From Bryobacterales bacterium (GTDB lineage Bacteria; Acidobacteriota; Terriglobia; Bryobacterales; Bryobacteraceae), in contig JAEUQF010000461.1 of NCBI GenBank assembly GCA_016789745.1, forward strand, positions 1 to 64,000: DNA of 64,000 nucleotides, written 5' to 3'. A program made the translations under genes and the position numbers. The notes beneath the pieces were generated by a model, which worked only from the letters and a program-made list of their open reading frames with translations, had not been told where the DNA came from and did no database searches. This document shows positions 54,515 through 63,899 of the stretch, in pieces; within the stretch, counting starts at the first letter, position 1; each line of letters begins with the position of its first letter.

Positions 54515-55603
54515 CTATTTGCCGAGTGCCCAATCGCGATCGAAGCGGGCCCAGCGGATGTCGCGGCCGCCGTCTTCGCGTTGGGCCTGCCAGACGGCTA
54601 CAAACTGGCCGTCGGCGGCCTGGACAATGTTTGGGTACGAGACCTGCGGGCCGTTGGAAGTGGCGACGGCGCGAGGAGTGCTCCAGGTGTGGCCGCCATC
54701 GGCGGAGAGGGCGACGCTGAGCGGATAGCGGGTGAGCGGCGAGTGGTTGAAGATGGCGATGATTTCGTTGGGGCGATCATCCAGGCGCCAGAGGCCGGCG
54801 GGCGTGTTGTGGCTGACTAGGGCACTGGGTTTCGGTGTGTCCCAGGTGACGCCGTTGTCTTTGCTGCGCGTTTCGTAAAGGTGGTTAGTGCCGGAGCGCA
54901 GCAGCATATAGAGTTCGCCGGACTGGAGTTCGACGAGGGCGGGTTCGCAGAGGCCGCCGGTGGAAGAGGGGAGCACTTTGGGGTCCGTGGTGTGGATCCA
55001 GCCAAAGGCGCGCCAGTTGATGCCGTCCTTTGATTTGAAGACGCCGGAAGCGAGGTTCATCTCGCCTTCGGTGCGGGCGGGCGTGCCGCGCTCCGCCCAA
55101 AGGTCCCAGGAGATGGGCATGATCAGGGAACCGTCGAGCAGGGTGAAGGAGCGGTGCCGTTTGCCGACCGAATACTTCCAGGGCATGGGGATTTCGGCGG
55201 GTTTGGACCAAGCCTTGCCATCGGCGCTGGTGGTGTAGAACATCTGGCTGGAGGCAATCAGGGTGCGCTTGAGCGGGACGGTGGTGGAGTAGACGAAAAG
55301 CTTTTGGCCGTCCCAGAGGAGGGTGGGGTCGGCATCGTTCATGGCGGGGATGTCGAGGGCTTTGACGGGTGGGGACCAGGTGCGGCCATTGTCGTCGGAG
55401 ATGCTGGCGGCGATGTAGGGATCGGGGCCATCCTTAGGCATCACGGCGAAGGCGGTGACAAGGCGGCCTTTGGCGATGCGGGTGATGACGGGGTAGGCGC
55501 TCTGGCGGTGGGCGCCGCCGTCGCCGGTGATGACCGCGCCGGTGTCGAAGGAAGCGGCGGAGCAGGTGGCAGCGAGAGCAAGGAGGAGAGCGTGGCGAAG
55601 CAT
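54515..55603 (-). CDS. Exported BNR-repeat sialidase-like protein 1
   Basis: A 362-residue protein starting at ATG 55603 with a signal peptide (MLRHALLLALAATCSA). It has five Asp-box motifs S-x-D-x-G-x-x-W: SISDDNGRTWS, TTSADGKAWS, FKSKDGINWR, TRSKDNGVTWD, ALSADGGHTWS. These mark a six-bladed sialidase-type propeller. Further active-site-like text is GGLCEPALVELQSGELYMLL (Glu) and YPNIVQ near the end (Tyr). Such proteins release terminal sialic acids or related sugars. The arginine triad is only partly recognisable by eye. It is transcribed away from the DapA-like gene across a shared 75-base promoter region. Confidence 0.82.
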   Translation of the reverse strand: MLRHALLLALAATCSAASFDTGAVITGDGGAHRQSAYPVITRIAKGRLVTAFAVMPKDGPDPYIAASISDDNGRTWSPPVKALDIPAMNDADPTLLWDGQKLFVYSTTVPLKRTLIASSQMFYTTSADGKAWSKPAEIPMPWKYSVGKRHRSFTLLDGSLIMPISWDLWAERGTPARTEGEMNLASGVFKSKDGINWRAFGWIHTTDPKVLPSSTGGLCEPALVELQSGELYMLLRSGTNHLYETRSKDNGVTWDTPKPSALVSHNTPAGLWRLDDRPNEIIAIFNHSPLTRYPLSVALSADGGHTWSTPRAVATSNGPQVSYPNIVQAADGQFVAVWQAQREDGGRDIRWARFDRDWALGK

Positions 55604-55617
55604 GATGGTGGAAGAAA

Positions 55618-55646
55618 TGAGTATACGCAAACTGTCGACAGAATGC
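55618..55646. promoter_or_regulatory. Shared operator A (AACTGTCGACAGAATGC) with GTATAC
   Basis: The palindrome CTGTCGACAG sits in the 75-base region between the divergent sialidase 1 and DapA-like genes. The 17 bases 55630-55646 are the exact reverse complement of 56658-56674 before TonB receptor 3. GTATAC at 55621-55626, palindromic, could supply a -10 element for either direction. The regulator is unknown and not obviously encoded in the cluster. Confidence 0.6.
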
Positions 55647-55678
55647 ACTCTGCGGGTCTATCCTGGTGTCACCTCTTT

Positions 55679-56608
55679 ATGCAACGCCGAAGCTTCGTTC
55701 CCCTTTCGATTGGTGCCCTCCTTGCCCCGCGCAGTGCGCGGGCAGCGGTGGCGCCCGCTGCGTTTCGCGAGAAGATGATCGGGCCCGTGTGTTCCGTTCC
55801 CACGGTTTACAACAGCGATTATTCGATCGACTACGCCGCAATCCGGCGCATTGTCGATTGCGGGTTGAAAGCCGGGTCGCCGGTGTTCGCGCTGACGGCG
55901 GGCAACAGCCAGTACGACCGGTTGACGTACACGGAGATCCGCGAACTGACAAGCGGGTTGGTGAAGGCCGTGAACGGGCGTGGGATGGTGATCGCGGCGA
56001 CGGGGCAGTGGTGGACGGGCCAGTGCGTCGATTACGCCAAGCATGCCGAAGCCGCCGGCGCCGATGCGCTGCAGGTGTTTCTGCCGGCGTTTGGCAATGA
56101 CGAGACTGTGTATGCGCACTTCACGGCGATCGCGAAGGCGACACGGTTGGGGATTGTGCTGCATGGGCAGGTGCCCCTGCCGCTATTGAAGAGATTGGTG
56201 GGAATCGAGAGCGTCGTGGCCTATAAGGAGGAGTACCCGCCGATGTATTCGGCGGAGGTCTACTCGCTGTACCGCGACCGGCTGAACATTTTTGGGGGTG
56301 GACAGAAATCGCGGTACCTGATGTTCCGCGACTTGGGGATGAAGGCGTATTACAGCACCTTTTCGACGTTTGCACCCGAGGTGCCACGGCGGTTCTGGTC
56401 GGCTTGCGGGAAGGGGGATCTGTCGGCGGCACGGGATGTGATGAACCGGCAGGACATCCCGTTTTTCGCTCGGTTTTCGCATGGATTCTGGCGAGCGACG
56501 ATGGCGCATTTCGGGACGGCGCAGCGGTATCTGCGTCCGCCGGAGCCGTACTGGACGGAGACGCAGGTGGGTGGGTTGAAGGAATTCTACAAGACGCTCG
56601 GGGTGTAG
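55679..56608 (+). CDS. Tat-exported DapA/NanA-like aldolase-fold protein
   Basis: A 309-residue TIM-barrel protein of the dihydrodipicolinate synthase/N-acetylneuraminate lyase family. The ATG at 55679 opens a Tat-like signal (QRRSFVPLSIGALLAPRSAR). The Schiff-base lysine is Lys183 in SVVAYKEEYPP. Other barrel signatures fit: GPVCSVPTVYNSDYSIDYAA, MVIAATGQWWTGQCVDYAKH, AGADALQVFLPAF. Two catalytic motifs differ from the standard: G-T-T-G-E is ALTAGNSQYDRL, and the Tyr of Y-N-x-P is replaced in GIVLHGQVPLPLL. Location outside the cytoplasm plus these changes mean its reaction is uncertain; context suggests cleavage or binding of a sialic-acid-like sugar. Confidence 0.8.
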   Translation: MQRRSFVPLSIGALLAPRSARAAVAPAAFREKMIGPVCSVPTVYNSDYSIDYAAIRRIVDCGLKAGSPVFALTAGNSQYDRLTYTEIRELTSGLVKAVNGRGMVIAATGQWWTGQCVDYAKHAEAAGADALQVFLPAFGNDETVYAHFTAIAKATRLGIVLHGQVPLPLLKRLVGIESVVAYKEEYPPMYSAEVYSLYRDRLNIFGGGQKSRYLMFRDLGMKAYYSTFSTFAPEVPRRFWSACGKGDLSAARDVMNRQDIPFFARFSHGFWRATMAHFGTAQRYLRPPEPYWTETQVGGLKEFYKTLGV

Positions 56609-56640
56609 GACAGGGGCATTGACGGGCTGTAACGGGTAGT

Positions 56641-56674
56641 GTATAACGGACCAAACCGCATTCTGTCGACAGTT
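56641..56674 (+). promoter_or_regulatory. Promoter with operator B (GCATTCTGTCGACAGTT) before TonB receptor 3
   Basis: TATAAC at 56642-56647 could be a -10 element. Ten bases on lies the 17-base sequence 56658-56674, identical in inverted orientation to operator A. The palindromic core is CTGTCGACAG. The ribosome site (AGGGAG) and ATG at 56699 follow. A repressor bound here would block early transcription. Confidence 0.6.
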
Positions 56675-56698
56675 GGCAGGCGGTACCAGGGAGAAAAG

Positions 56699-59600
56699 AT
56701 GACTCGCTTTGTGTGCTGCGGTTTCCTATTTCTGCTCGCGGCGACGGGCTTCGGCCAGACCACCGCGTCGATCCGAGGTATTGTGACGGACCCCACCAGC
56801 GCGGCCGTGCCGAATGCAAAGGTGGACGCAACGAATACGAATACGGGCTTGACAGTGACGGTGCAGACCGGCGGCGACGGGGCCTACGCAATCAACCTGC
56901 TGCCGATTGGCGTGTACCGGCTGACGGTGGAATCGGCGGGGTTCAAGAAGTTCGAGTTGTCGAACATCACGCTGGCGAATCAGCAGGTGGCGGGCATCAA
57001 CGTGAGCCTGGAAGTAGGTGCCGCGGCGGAGCGAATCGAGGTAACGTCGGGCGCGCCGCTGGTGAACACGCAGACGACCGAAGTCGGGCAGTTGATCACG
57101 GAGCGGCCGATTGTGGAATTGCCGCTGAACGGACGGAATCCGCTGCAGTTGGCAACGCTGGTGGCGGGCGTGAGCGGCGAACGCGTGCACACGACAATGG
57201 TGGGCAATGACGAACGCGATGCGACGCGGATGAGCGTGAATGGCAATCGGTTGAAGATGACGCAGTACAACCTGGACGGGGGCGAGTATTCCGGGATGCG
57301 CATGAACACGGGCTTGAACTACCCGAATCCGGATGCGATCGCGGAGTTCCGGTTTATCACGAACAACTACAGCGCGGAGTTCGGCAAGAATCCGGGCGGC
57401 GTAATGAACGTGATTACAAAGTCGGGGACGAATGAGTTTCATGGGACGGCGTTTGCGTTCAATCGGAATAGCGCGTTCGCGGCGCGGAGTTTCTTCCTGC
57501 CGACGGTGGCGCCGCTCAATCAGAACCAGTTTGGTTTCAGTGGTGGCGGCCCGGTGGTGAAGAACAAGGTCTTCTTCTTCGGGACGGCGCAGTGGATGAA
57601 GGTGCGGCAGGGACGGGCGACGACCTCGGCAACGCCGCCGACCGCGCTGGAACGTGTGGGCGATTACTCGCGCAATCCGCGGGCGTTGACCGACCCGCTG
57701 GCGCGGGCGCCGTTTCCGGGCAACATCGTGCCGCGGAACCGGCTGGACCCGGTGGCATCGAAAGCGATTGAGCTACTGCCGTTGCCGAACAGCGCCGACG
57801 GACGGTTTCTGGGCGCATTCTCCGAGCCGGTGAACAATCACCAGTATCTGTTTAAGACGGACTACAACCAGAACGACAAGAGCCGGTTCACGTTCAGCTA
57901 TTTCCGGGATAAGACGCTGGCGACGTCGCTGCTGGATTTCGGAAGGCTGGCGGTGCCGTTCGTGGGCGCGACGGGGCGCGAAGGCAAAGATAGCGACGTG
58001 AATACGCACTCGGCGATTGGCAACCATACGTACACCATTCGGCCCAACCTCCTGAACCAGTTCCGGTTCGGGTATGTGCGGGTGGATTGGAACGTGACGA
58101 ACGAGGGTCGTGGGCCGACGATGATCGATTTGGGCGCCGTGTATCCGAAGCAGCGCTACATGGACATTCCGCACATGGGGATCACGGGACGGTTGACGAA
58201 CTCGGGTGGAAACAACATCCTGTCGTCATCGCACGATTTTCAGTTTTCCGATTTGATGACGCTGGTGAAGGGGCGCCACAGCTTGAAGTTCGGGGGCGAG
58301 TATAAGTATTCGCAACTGTTTTCAGCGCAGAGCGGCAATTCGCACGGCGCGTTCATTGCAAGCGGCGTGATCACCGGCGATGCGCTGTTGGACTTTCACC
58401 TCGGCCGCAACAACATGTTTGTGTCGAACCTGCTGGGCGGCGACTACCGGCAGAAGTATTTCGCGGCGTTTGTGCAGGACGACTTCCGTCTGACGCGGAA
58501 CCTGATGCTGAACCTGGGACTGCGCTATCAGGTGGCGACTCCCTTCAAGGCCTTGCCGACGATCCCGCTGGTAGAGGGCGGGATGGTGGCACCGGCATCC
58601 ACGTTCGAGGTGGGGCGGCAATCGCAGGTGTTCACGACAGCGCCGACAGGGCTGCTGTATCCCGGCGATCAAGGGGTGCCCGACACGGTCATTCGGGTAG
58701 ATAAGAACGATTGGGGTCCGCGCATCGGGTTTGCGTGGGATGTGTTTGGGAACGGCAAGACGAGTATCCGCGGGGCGTACGGGCTGTTCTACGCTTCGGC
58801 GACGGGGGATGCGACAGTGCCGACCGCATACAGCGCGCCCTTCTTCATCAACTTCAACGTGCCGGATACGCCGAGCATGGTGCAGCCGATTCCGGCGACG
58901 CTGGCGACGGCGTTCCCGGTGCCCACAAGCAAGACGATGAACTTCCGGCCCTACCAGCCGTTAACGATCCAGGGCATTAATCCGGCGCTGGTGAATCCGA
59001 CGGTGCAGCAGTTCAACTTCACGATCCAGCAGCAACTGCCGGGCAAAATTGCGTTGCAGGTGGCCTGGGTTGGAAACATGACGCACCACCTGGAGTACTA
59101 CCAGCAGTTGAATCCGGCGACGTACATTCCGGGGAATGATGCCGCGGGCAATCCACTGTCGACAGTTGGGAACACGAACAACCGCAGGAGGCTGAACCTG
59201 GCGAATCCGCCTGCGGCCGGCGAGCCGCTGCGGTACGGGCCGGTGTCGGTTGGGAACTCGATCGCCAATAGCAACTATCATTCGCTGCAGTCGGAGATCC
59301 GGAAAACCTTCGGCTCGGGGATCACGCTGTTGAACTCCTATACATGGGCGAAGGCGATCGACGTTGCGAGTGTGTATCTTTCAAACGGACTGGCGACGGA
59401 TGTCCCGCAGGACGCAGAGAACATGCGCGGCAGCCGCGGCATGGCGAGCTTCAGCCAGGCCCATCGCAATGTGACCAGCCTGGTATACGCGACGCCCTCG
59501 ATTTCGAGCGCGTTGGGTACGAACAATATCGTGGTGCGGCAATTGCTGGACACGTGGGACCTGGGCACGATTGTGACGCTGGGTAGCGGGTTGCCGTTCA

Positions 59601-60004
59601 ACGTGCTGAGCGGGATCGACAACTCGCGGACGGCGTATGGGCAGGACCGGCCGAACCTAGTAGGGGATCCGTTTCTTTCGAGCGGCCGCAGCCGGGCCGA
59701 ACAGATCGCGCGGTACTTCAACCCCGCCGCGTTTGTACAGAACCCGGTGGGCACGTTCGGCAACTTCGGACGCAACGTGATGGTGGGTCCGGGGACGGCG
59801 AACGTGGACTTCAGCGCGAACAAGCGGTTTCCGATCTCCGAACGTTGGGGGAGTTTCCAGTTGCGATTTGAGTTCTTCAATTTCCTGAACCGGCCGGGCT
59901 TCTCGAATCCGGCGTCGAGTTTGGCGGCCCCTGCTGTTGTGGGCCGCATCCAAAGTGCGGGGCCGGGACGCATCATCCAGTTCGGCGCGAAGTATCAATT
60001 CTAA
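56699..60004 (+). CDS. Oar-like TonB-dependent receptor 3
   Basis: A 1101-residue outer-membrane receptor. The signal peptide is TRFVCCGFLFLLAATGFGQ. The CarboxypepD_reg domain (about 22-105) includes ASIRGIVTDPTSAAVPNAKV and LLPIGVYRLTVESAGFKKFE. The plug (about 115-235) has IVELPLNGRNPLQLATLVAG, then AEFRFITNNYSAEFGKNPGG and MNVITKSGTNEFHGTAFAFN. The barrel ends IIQFGAKYQF with a C-terminal Phe. Its stop overlaps the next sialidase ATG as TAATG, so receptor and sialidase 2 are coupled. It carries a third CTGTCGACAG at 59156. The expected ligand is the sugar or oligosaccharide released by the neighbouring sialidase-like enzymes. Confidence 0.9.
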   Translation: MTRFVCCGFLFLLAATGFGQTTASIRGIVTDPTSAAVPNAKVDATNTNTGLTVTVQTGGDGAYAINLLPIGVYRLTVESAGFKKFELSNITLANQQVAGINVSLEVGAAAERIEVTSGAPLVNTQTTEVGQLITERPIVELPLNGRNPLQLATLVAGVSGERVHTTMVGNDERDATRMSVNGNRLKMTQYNLDGGEYSGMRMNTGLNYPNPDAIAEFRFITNNYSAEFGKNPGGVMNVITKSGTNEFHGTAFAFNRNSAFAARSFFLPTVAPLNQNQFGFSGGGPVVKNKVFFFGTAQWMKVRQGRATTSATPPTALERVGDYSRNPRALTDPLARAPFPGNIVPRNRLDPVASKAIELLPLPNSADGRFLGAFSEPVNNHQYLFKTDYNQNDKSRFTFSYFRDKTLATSLLDFGRLAVPFVGATGREGKDSDVNTHSAIGNHTYTIRPNLLNQFRFGYVRVDWNVTNEGRGPTMIDLGAVYPKQRYMDIPHMGITGRLTNSGGNNILSSSHDFQFSDLMTLVKGRHSLKFGGEYKYSQLFSAQSGNSHGAFIASGVITGDALLDFHLGRNNMFVSNLLGGDYRQKYFAAFVQDDFRLTRNLMLNLGLRYQVATPFKALPTIPLVEGGMVAPASTFEVGRQSQVFTTAPTGLLYPGDQGVPDTVIRVDKNDWGPRIGFAWDVFGNGKTSIRGAYGLFYASATGDATVPTAYSAPFFINFNVPDTPSMVQPIPATLATAFPVPTSKTMNFRPYQPLTIQGINPALVNPTVQQFNFTIQQQLPGKIALQVAWVGNMTHHLEYYQQLNPATYIPGNDAAGNPLSTVGNTNNRRRLNLANPPAAGEPLRYGPVSVGNSIANSNYHSLQSEIRKTFGSGITLLNSYTWAKAIDVASVYLSNGLATDVPQDAENMRGSRGMASFSQAHRNVTSLVYATPSISSALGTNNIVVRQLLDTWDLGTIVTLGSGLPFNVLSGIDNSRTAYGQDRPNLVGDPFLSSGRSRAEQIARYFNPAAFVQNPVGTFGNFGRNVMVGPGTANVDFSANKRFPISERWGSFQLRFEFFNFLNRPGFSNPASSLAAPAVVGRIQSAGPGRIIQFGAKYQF

Positions 60005-61140
60005 TGCGGTGCGCGGGGCTGGTTCTGTTATGCGCGGCGGCGCTCATGGCCGAGGGGCGGCCGCCGCGTGAGATTGCGTTTGAAGGACGGCTGAGCATGC
60101 CGGCGCGATTGGCCGATGGGCGGCTGATCAGCTTGTATGCGGAGATGCGGCCGTTCACGGAGATGGAAAAGGAGAACGCGGTAACTCCGGTGTACCGTCG
60201 CTTGTCTTCCGATCATGGTGCGACTTGGTCGGCACCAGAGCGGGTGTTTTCATTCGCGGCGGGCAAGGGAGTCTTTGCGTTCCAGGTGTTCCCGGTAGTG
60301 GATCGCAAAGGGGCGGTACATGCGTTCGCAGTGCGGTACTTCGCCTTGGCGAACAAGGAGCGGTCCCAGGGGCACAGCGAGTTGTTTCATGCAGTGTCAA
60401 AGGATGGGGGCAGTACGTGGACAGAGCCGGCGCGGGCGAACTTCGGACACAATTACACGGGGGCTATCAACTCGATCATTGAACTGAAGTCGGGGCGGCT
60501 GTTGGGGGCGCTGTCGTATACCAGCGATAACTTCATCGAGGCTGTAGGGCAGCGCGAGTTTCGCGTGGTGAGTTTCTACTCCGATGATTCGGGCGCGACG
60601 TGGAAGGTGGGTCAGGACGACATGCAGGTGCCGTTCGGGCCGCAGGTGGTGCATCCGGGAGCCATTGAGCCTGTACTGGTGGAATCGGCTCCGAACCAGG
60701 TACGGATGCTGATTCGTACGCAGACGCTGCGGTTCTGGGAGTCGGTGTCGGGTGATGGCGGGGCGACGTTTTCGAAACCAGTGGCGAGCCGTTTCATGGC
60801 GCCGGATTCGCCGGGCGCGATTGCCCGGTTGAAGAACGGCGATCTGCTGCTGGTATGGAACGATATCCAGGCCTATCCGAATGGAGTGACCGGACACTAC
60901 CGGCAGTATCTGTATGGCGCGTTGTCGCGGGACAACGGCAAGACATGGACGGCATCGAAGCGCGTGGGCCCGCTAGAGCAGCCGGATGCGCCGCGAAGCC
61001 GCGGGGATTATCCGATGCTTTGCGAAGCGGCCGATGGCAGCGTGCTGCTCTACTACACGCGGTTCGGGCTGCGTCCGGCGGCCAGCTATGTGGACCAGCA
61101 CAACGAATTGGTCCGGCTTGATCCATCATGGTGGAGATGA
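60004..61140 (+). CDS. Exported BNR-repeat sialidase-like protein 2
   Basis: A 378-residue propeller protein with a signal peptide (MRCAGLVLLCAAALMAEG). Asp-boxes are RLSSDHGATWS, AVSKDGGSTWT, FYSDDSGATWK, SVSGDGGATFS and ALSRDNGKTWT. An active-site-like Glu occurs in VHPGAIEPVLVESAPNQVRM, with nearby Arg in MLIRTQTLRFWES. YPMLCEAADGSVLLYYTRFG near the end holds candidate catalytic Tyr residues. The start overlaps the TonB receptor stop, and the stop overlaps the SGNH hydrolase ATG. Family is clear; whether it cleaves sialic acid or another alpha-keto sugar is not. Confidence 0.82.
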   Translation: MRCAGLVLLCAAALMAEGRPPREIAFEGRLSMPARLADGRLISLYAEMRPFTEMEKENAVTPVYRRLSSDHGATWSAPERVFSFAAGKGVFAFQVFPVVDRKGAVHAFAVRYFALANKERSQGHSELFHAVSKDGGSTWTEPARANFGHNYTGAINSIIELKSGRLLGALSYTSDNFIEAVGQREFRVVSFYSDDSGATWKVGQDDMQVPFGPQVVHPGAIEPVLVESAPNQVRMLIRTQTLRFWESVSGDGGATFSKPVASRFMAPDSPGAIARLKNGDLLLVWNDIQAYPNGVTGHYRQYLYGALSRDNGKTWTASKRVGPLEQPDAPRSRGDYPMLCEAADGSVLLYYTRFGLRPAASYVDQHNELVRLDPSWWR

Positions 61141-61859
61141 CGCGACGAACGGCGATCGGGACAGGGATGGCAGCGGCGCTACTACAGGCGGCCGGAGTGA
61201 CGGATGGAATCAAGGCGCTGCTGGATACGAAGAAGCCGCTGACGTGGGTGTTCACCGGCGATAGTATTACGCACGGGGCGTCGCACACGTTGGGGTGGCG
61301 GAGCTATCCGGAGCATCTGGCGGAGCGCATTCGCTGGGAGATGCGGCGGGTGCGCGACATGGTAATCAACACGGGCATCAGCGGGGACCGGTTGCACCGG
61401 ATGCTGCCGGAGTTCGAGGCGCGGGTGGGGCGTTTTCAACCGCAGATCGTGTCGGTGAACTTCGGGATGAATGATTGCGTGGCGGGCGCGGAGGGGCGCG
61501 AGGTGTTTCGCAAATCGCTGGGGGAATGCCGCGAGAGGGTGCAGGCATTAGGGGCGCAGATGGTGCTGCATGCGCCGAACCTGATTCACTATCCGGCGGA
61601 CGCTGCACGCAAGGATCTGGCGGCATATGTGGAGATTGTGCGCGAGTTCGCGGCGATGCACCGGTTGGTGCTGGTGGATCATTACGCGGAGTGGAGCGTG
61701 CCGGCACGGTCGCAACCGGCGCACCGGCTGCTGATGCTGTTGAACGATGGTGCGATCCATCCGAACCAGTACGGGCACATTCTGATGGCGCATACGACGA
61801 TGCGGGCATTGGGAATCTTTGATGCACAGAGCGCGACCGGGCGCCTGTTTGTACCTTAG
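61137..61859 (+). CDS. Tat-exported SGNH/GDSL esterase
   Basis: A 240-residue hydrolase. ATG 61137 overlaps the previous stop (ATGA) and gives a Tat-like start MTRRTAIGTGMAAALLQAAG; ATG 61128 is an alternative. SGNH blocks are complete: I, VFTGDSITHGASHTLGW (Ser43); II, INTGISGDR (Gly); III, VSVNFGMNDCV (Asn); V, NDGAIHPNQYGH (Asp and His). In this sialidase-like operon the natural guess is removal of O-acetyl groups that would block sialidase action. That is inferred from context, as the SGNH family also includes many lipases and xylan esterases. Confidence 0.85.
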   Translation: MTRRTAIGTGMAAALLQAAGVTDGIKALLDTKKPLTWVFTGDSITHGASHTLGWRSYPEHLAERIRWEMRRVRDMVINTGISGDRLHRMLPEFEARVGRFQPQIVSVNFGMNDCVAGAEGREVFRKSLGECRERVQALGAQMVLHAPNLIHYPADAARKDLAAYVEIVREFAAMHRLVLVDHYAEWSVPARSQPAHRLLMLLNDGAIHPNQYGHILMAHTTMRALGIFDAQSATGRLFVP

Positions 61860-61868
61860 GAACGGGAC

Positions 61869-63899
61869 ATGAGAACACTGCTGGTGTTGTTGGCGGCGGC
61901 GATGATCGCGGCTGGAGAGACGCATCCGCCGCTAGCGGGCGCGACGGTGCTGCGGCTGTTGCCGCCGGGTCCGGGGAATCCGCGGAATACGGAAGGCTCG
62001 TTTGTCACGTTGAAGGATGGGCGGGTGCTGTTCGCCTACACGAAATTCACCGGCGGCGGCGGGGATCACGATGCGGCGTCGATTGTGGGGCGGTATTCGT
62101 CCGATGGCGGGAAAACATGGAGCACGACGGATGTTCCGATGGTGGACAGAGAAGGCACGATGAACGCGATGAGCGTATCGCTGCTGCGGCTGAAGGATGG
62201 TCGCATCGGGCTGTTCTATCTGCGCAAGAACAACCTGGTGGATTGCCGGGTGTACGTGCGGTTTTCGACAGATGAAGCGAAGACGTGGAGTGAGGCGTCA
62301 TTGGCGATTCCGGATGAAGGCTATTTTGTGTTGAACAATGACCGCGTGGTGCAACTGCGGAGCGGCCGGATTCTGCTGCCGGTGGCGCAGCACATGGGCA
62401 AGGCGACGGAATGGTCCGGGCGCGGGATAGCGATGGTGTATTACTCGGACGATGCGGGTAAGACGTGGAAGCGCAGCAAGAGCAAGTTGGAGTGCCCGGT
62501 GGAGAATCGCTCGGGGTTTCAGGAGCCAGGCGTGGTGGAGTTGAAGGACGGGCGGGTGATGATGTTCATCCGGACTCAGTTGGGGAGCCAGTACCTTGCG
62601 TATTCCTCCGATGGTGGGGATACGTGGGGCGAGGCGAAGGCCTCGGATCTACTGGCGCCGCTGTCGCCGGCGTCGATCAAGCGATTGCCGAAGACGGGTG
62701 ATTTGCTGGCGGTGTGGAATGATCACACGGGGATGGACGCAAGCTTCCGGTCCAATGAGAAGAGTGGTGGGAAGCGGACGCCATTGACGGTGGCGGTGTC
62801 CAGGGATGAAGGGCGCACTTGGATTCGGCGGCGAAACGTGCTGGCGGCGCCCGATGGGTGGTATTGCTACATTGCGATTCACTTTGTGGGGTCGCGAGTG
62901 TTGCTGGGGTTTGTGTCGGGAGGTGAGGGATTGCCGGGTTTGAGCCGGACATCGCTGGCGTGGTTCGAGACGAAGGATTTGTATCGCGACGGGGGGAAGA
63001 TGGCGCAGAAGCCTGTGGAGTGGACGGAGTTGGCGGCGTTGCCGGTGTCGGTGGCGGGCGGTGTGACAGGGATGGTGAACGGGCAGTGGATCTATGCGGG
63101 CGGTACGACCTGGGACGGTGGGGTGAAGCGGTGGTTGAAGGATGTTTATCGTTTCGACGGGCGCCGGTGGAGTCCGGGTCCGGCGCTGCCGGTGCCGTTG
63201 GCGTATGGCGCGGTGGTGCAGTCGCGAGGCGGGCTGGAGGTGTTGGGCGGCACGGGAGAGACGGCCGTGTCACGGGGCGTGTGGCGGTTAGAGGGCGGTG
63301 CTTGGAAGGCTGCTGGCGAGACGCCGGTGGATCCTGTGTTTGGACGGGCGGCGGAGGTGGCGGGTAGCGTTTATCTGTTCGGCGGATGCGCGAGCCAGAC
63401 AGATTTGACGCAGTGCGCGGATGGTGTTTGGCGGCGCGATGGTGCGGGGCAATGGACGGCGGTATCGAAGCTGCCGCATGGACGCGTGGCGATGCCGGCA
63501 TCGGCGGTGGCGGGCGGACGCGTGTTTCTGTTTGGCGGATGTTCGATGGATGCGGGAGCGCCGCTGCTCAATCGCGCCGATGCGGTGTCTTATGATGCGG
63601 CGAAGAATGAGTGGCGCAAGCTGCGTCCGCTGCCGGAGCCGGTGCGCGGGATGGCGGCAGTGGCGCTGGATGAGCGGACGATTTTGTTGGCGGGCGGGTA
63701 TACGACGGGCTTCAGCGAAGCGTTGTACCTGTACGATATCGCGGCCGATAGCTATAGGCGGGTGGGCGATGCGCCGATGGCGTCGTCAGGCTTCGAACTG
63801 CTGTTGGACAAAGGCGATGTGATTGCGATGGGCGGCGAGCCGAAGATGAAGGAACGGTCGGCGCGGGTGTTTCGCGGGAAGGTGAGCCGTCAGCCCTAG
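61869..63899 (+). CDS. Fusion of BNR sialidase-like domain and NanM-like kelch propeller
   Basis: A 676-residue exported protein (signal [17 protein letters not shown]). Residues about 25-375 form a sialidase propeller with Asp-boxes [44 protein letters not shown] and [11 protein letters not shown]. After a hinge ([20 protein letters not shown]) residues about 385-676 form a kelch propeller with Gly-Gly blades: [46 protein letters not shown] and [10 protein letters not shown]. The kelch part resembles NanM, the periplasmic N-acetylneuraminate mutarotase. A single protein could then release a sialic acid and convert its anomer for uptake. The fusion reads through with no internal stop. It ends convergently with the SDR gene. 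Confidence 0.82.
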   Translation: MRTLLVLLAAAMIAAGETHPPLAGATVLRLLPPGPGNPRNTEGSFVTLKDGRVLFAYTKFTGGGGDHDAASIVGRYSSDGGKTWSTTDVPMVDREGTMNAMSVSLLRLKDGRIGLFYLRKNNLVDCRVYVRFSTDEAKTWSEASLAIPDEGYFVLNNDRVVQLRSGRILLPVAQHMGKATEWSGRGIAMVYYSDDAGKTWKRSKSKLECPVENRSGFQEPGVVELKDGRVMMFIRTQLGSQYLAYSSDGGDTWGEAKASDLLAPLSPASIKRLPKTGDLLAVWNDHTGMDASFRSNEKSGGKRTPLTVAVSRDEGRTWIRRRNVLAAPDGWYCYIAIHFVGSRVLLGFVSGGEGLPGLSRTSLAWFETKDLYRDGGKMAQKPVEWTELAALPVSVAGGVTGMVNGQWIYAGGTTWDGGVKRWLKDVYRFDGRRWSPGPALPVPLAYGAVVQSRGGLEVLGGTGETAVSRGVWRLEGGAWKAAGETPVDPVFGRAAEVAGSVYLFGGCASQTDLTQCADGVWRRDGAGQWTAVSKLPHGRVAMPASAVAGGRVFLFGGCSMDAGAPLLNRADAVSYDAAKNEWRKLRPLPEPVRGMAAVALDERTILLAGGYTTGFSEALYLYDIAADSYRRVGDAPMASSGFELLLDKGDVIAMGGEPKMKERSARVFRGKVSRQP

